Source: Carboxylicivirga agarovorans
GTDB lineage: Bacteria > Bacteroidota > Bacteroidia > Bacteroidales > Marinilabiliaceae
Assembly: GCF_050589845.1 (NCBI RefSeq)
Contig: NZ_JBNGPA010000019.1
Coordinates: 1 to 64,000 of the forward strand
Direction: 5' to 3'
Length of the DNA stretch: 64,000 nucleotides
In this document: positions 62,095 to 64,000 of the stretch, piece after piece
How positions within the stretch are numbered: position 1 is the first letter of the stretch
How the letters are laid out: each line of letters starts with the position of its first letter
The notes under the pieces: model-generated
Seen by the model: only the letters and a program-made list of their open reading frames with translations
Told to the model about the DNA's origin: nothing
Database searches by the model: none
Translations under genes and position numbers: made by a program

Positions 62095-63063
62095 TTAATT
62101 CTCCACTATATACAGCGCACCGGTCGGGCATAGCGAAGCCAGCTCAACGCGGATGTTTTTCTTATTCTCTTCAGGCAGTTCTACCTCCATCTCAAAACCA
62201 CGGTGTTTAAAGGTAAAGCCATTGTCACTATTGTAAACACAAAGGCCGCAACGGATGCATTTGGATGGCTCAAAATACATCGTGTCGTTCACCTTTGTTT
62301 TTAACATCACCTGCAACTCACTGCTCATATCATAGCCGGGGCGTTTAATTTTATGAGCTGTCGCATGGGTTCTTAACTGGCAATCAGATTTACCTGCACA
62401 GGCACAATGCAGACAATTGGAAAGTGTAGAAACCGTGTCCTTTAATCGTATTTTTTCCCTGTCACTGAAACGACCCAGGCGTGATTGAAACAGTTTTTTA
62501 TCGATCGCCACATTTTCAATTTCATCCACAATAGCACCATCAACTACCTCAGTTAATTCCTTAATTATCTCACGAATCGGCACAGGAGCATCAATGTTCC
62601 CTCTTCTGCATGCTTTCTCACAGGGTGCTTTACAGGCTTCACAGGCCAGTTTGGGCAGGTCAAAAGCATGCTTGATCAGGCCATATGCCTTTTCCTTTTG
62701 TCCCTTATCATAGTAATCAAGCATCTGCTCTATGTCCAGTTTAGCCGGGCACACCAGGGAGCAGGGAGCTTCACAATCGGCCCGGTGGTCGCTAAGCAAA
62801 AGCTCCAGTGACATGCTGCGAACCTGCAGCACCTCTTTACTTTGTGTATCAATTTGCATGCCTTCCACCGGTTTGCTCGTACACGACGGAATGATCTGGC
62901 CGCGCGACAAATCCTTTACCGCACATACCATGCACGATGATTTATGCTTCGCGTCTTTCGACCAGCAGAGAGACGGTATCTCGAATCCTTCGCGCCGTGC
63001 TATCTCCAGCAAGGTATCCTGAGACTGTACTTCTATGATTTTATTATTAATTGTTATTTGCAT
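62095..63063 (-). CDS. HoxU/NuoG-like iron-sulfur protein with a Fer4_20-type domain
   Basis: 322 residues from the ATG at 63063 (MQITINNKII). Domain 1 is a [2Fe-2S] ferredoxin with Cys33, Cys44, Cys47 and Cys61 (C-x10-C-x2-C-x13-C as in NuoG/HoxU). Domain 2 matches the Fer4_20 domain of glutamate synthase small subunits and NfnB (CEAPCSLVCPAKLDI, ACEACKAPCEKACRRGNID). Domain 3 is a [4Fe-4S] pair of motifs (CIRCGLC near the end and CPTGAL). It would carry electrons between NADH/flavin (NuoF-like partner) and another acceptor. Overlaps that partner by 17 bp. No catalytic metal domain is present. Confidence 0.85.
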   Translation of the reverse strand: MQITINNKIIEVQSQDTLLEIARREGFEIPSLCWSKDAKHKSSCMVCAVKDLSRGQIIPSCTSKPVEGMQIDTQSKEVLQVRSMSLELLLSDHRADCEAPCSLVCPAKLDIEQMLDYYDKGQKEKAYGLIKHAFDLPKLACEACKAPCEKACRRGNIDAPVPIREIIKELTEVVDGAIVDEIENVAIDKKLFQSRLGRFSDREKIRLKDTVSTLSNCLHCACAGKSDCQLRTHATAHKIKRPGYDMSSELQVMLKTKVNDTMYFEPSKCIRCGLCVYNSDNGFTFKHRGFEMEVELPEENKKNIRVELASLCPTGALYIVEN

Positions 63064-64000
63064 ACACTTCTTCTTTAACCGGCATTTTAATAATGGTGTT
63101 GAATTCACATTCGTCAACGCACAAGCCGCATTTTACACAGGCTTCCTGATCGATATTGTGCACCTCATATGGTTCATAGGCAATGGCATCCACCGGACAG
63201 GCCTTGGCACATTTTGTACAACCGGTGCAATCATCGGTAATGACAAACTGCATCATATCCTTGCACTTACCGGTTTTACAAAGGCCGTTGATGTGTTCCT
63301 CGTATTCTTCACGGAAATACTTTAAGGTGGTCAGCACCGGGTTAGGTGCTGTCTTTCCAAGGCCACAAAGCGATGATTTCTTAACATTCAGTGCCAGTTC
63401 TTCCAGCTTGTCAATTTCTTCCATTTTGGCTGTGCCACTGCAGATGCGATCCAGTATGTCGAGCATGCGACGAATACCCACACGGCAGAAAGTACATTTG
63501 CCACATGATTCCTCACAGGTAAAACTTAAAAAATAGCGTGCCACATCCACCATGCAGTCGCTTTCGCTCAATACCACCAAACCGCCGGAGCCCATCATGG
63601 CACCCATTTGGTTGAATGAGTCAAAGTCCACTGGTACATCACAGAGGTGGGCAGGGATACAACCGCCGGACGGGCCGCCAATCTGAACAGCTTTCAGTTT
63701 CTCACCACCTTCCACACCTCCGCCAATCTCTTCAATGATCTGGTTAAGGCTGATGCCCATTGGTACTTCGATCAAACCGCCGTTTTTAATTTTACCTGCC
63801 AGGGCAAATACTTTGGTGCCTTTACTGTTCTCGGTACCTGTTTCAGCGTATTGGACCGCTCCGTTTCTGATTATGTAGGGGATCTGGCTGAGCGTTTCAA
63901 CATTATTAACAAGAGTGGGCATGCCATTCAGGCCCTCAACGGCCGGGAATGGTGGTTTTTGTTTGGGGAAACCTCTGTCGCCTTCAATGGAAGCGATTAA
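63047..64000 (-). CDS. NuoF/HydB-like NADH-binding flavo-iron-sulfur subunit (partial)
   Basis: The gene runs past the right window edge; 317 C-terminal codons are seen. The family block LNGMPTLVNNVETLSQIPYI, the FMN/SLBB region (KVFALAGKIKNGG, VQIGGPSGGCIP), the [4Fe-4S] N3-type motif ESCGKCTFCRVG with its later Cys in SSLCGLGK, and a C-terminal 2x[4Fe-4S] ferredoxin (CTGCTKCAKACPVDAIAY, CVKCGLCVDECEF) are visible. The extra ferredoxin is typical of HydB/HndC of bifurcating hydrogenases and absent from respiratory NuoF. A NuoE-like gene should be just beyond the edge. Confidence 0.9.
   Translation of the reverse strand, partial: LIASIEGDRGFPKQKPPFPAVEGLNGMPTLVNNVETLSQIPYIIRNGAVQYAETGTENSKGTKVFALAGKIKNGGLIEVPMGISLNQIIEEIGGGVEGGEKLKAVQIGGPSGGCIPAHLCDVPVDFDSFNQMGAMMGSGGLVVLSESDCMVDVARYFLSFTCEESCGKCTFCRVGIRRMLDILDRICSGTAKMEEIDKLEELALNVKKSSLCGLGKTAPNPVLTTLKYFREEYEEHINGLCKTGKCKDMMQFVITDDCTGCTKCAKACPVDAIAYEPYEVHNIDQEACVKCGLCVDECEFNTIIKMPVKEEVYANNN

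Noticed and set aside
1..64000. tRNA, rRNA or CRISPR loci
   Set aside because: Intergenic spaces were read for cloverleaf-like and repeat-spacer patterns and none was found; the only structured spots are hairpins listed as terminators or repeats.

Overview
The window looks like the chromosome of a marine or anaerobic member of the Bacteroidota, most likely of the Marinilabiliales/Marinifilaceae type. The evidence is a SusC/SusD pair, a hybrid two-component (HTCS) regulator, lipoproteins with short lipoboxes, a Bacteroidota-style arginine decarboxylase, a TACATTTG promoter element and AT-rich intergenic DNA. No rRNA or tRNA gene and no CRISPR array was seen. Species assignment is inference.

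Layout. (1) 1-5885 is a very AT-rich scrap island. It holds the start of an apparent IS3-type element, a 5'-truncated large helical-repeat protein with two small partner genes, an IS21-like end with three TGGCACA repeats, and a decayed serine recombinase. (2) 6142-12446 and 12463-13374 form a stress and ion region: Hsp20, a decayed lipoprotein, a small membrane protein, three MscS channels, an ATP-grasp ligase fused to an M20-like domain, and a PPK2 polyphosphate kinase. (3) 13593-19347 is a polyamine cluster: GNAT-nitrilase, arginine decarboxylase, agmatinase, deoxyhypusine-synthase-like protein, a small acidic protein and a class I glutamine amidotransferase. (4) 19354-28304 holds transport and signalling genes: CorA with a GTN instead of GMN motif, a cation-chloride cotransporter homologue, an ECF sigma factor, a NarL/HisKA_3 two-component pair, a USP-like protein, a CPA2 exchanger and a PepSY-like secreted protein.

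(5) 29275-49724 is a complete xylan utilisation locus (PUL). A divergent HTCS sensor faces GH3, SusC, SusD, a surface glycan-binding lipoprotein, GH10 with an FN3 domain, a GPH-type sugar symporter, a second GH10, an unclassified clan-A-like hydrolase, GH43 and a sugar isomerase-like protein. Xylan would be bound and cut at the surface, imported by SusCD, trimmed in the periplasm, carried inside by the symporter and finished by GH43 or GH3. Four GTAACG-like boxes with a 20-21 bp period precede the GH3 promoter. The whole locus is bracketed by two 330-bp non-coding direct repeats (28589-28918 and 49856-50185).

(6) 50217-64000 is a more GC-rich, entirely minus-strand, very tightly packed block. 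In transcription order it holds a NuoF/HydB-like flavoprotein (continuing past the window), a HoxU-like iron-sulfur protein, a PQQ-propeller lipoprotein, a LolD-type ATPase, a 1040-residue FtsX-type permease, a GT4 glycosyltransferase, three tandem paralogous secreted PQQ-like propellers, and a LytS/LytT pair. It is the best candidate here for an undescribed system: a soluble NADH-linked redox module linked to periplasmic propellers and an export or mechanotransmission ABC complex. That function is inference.
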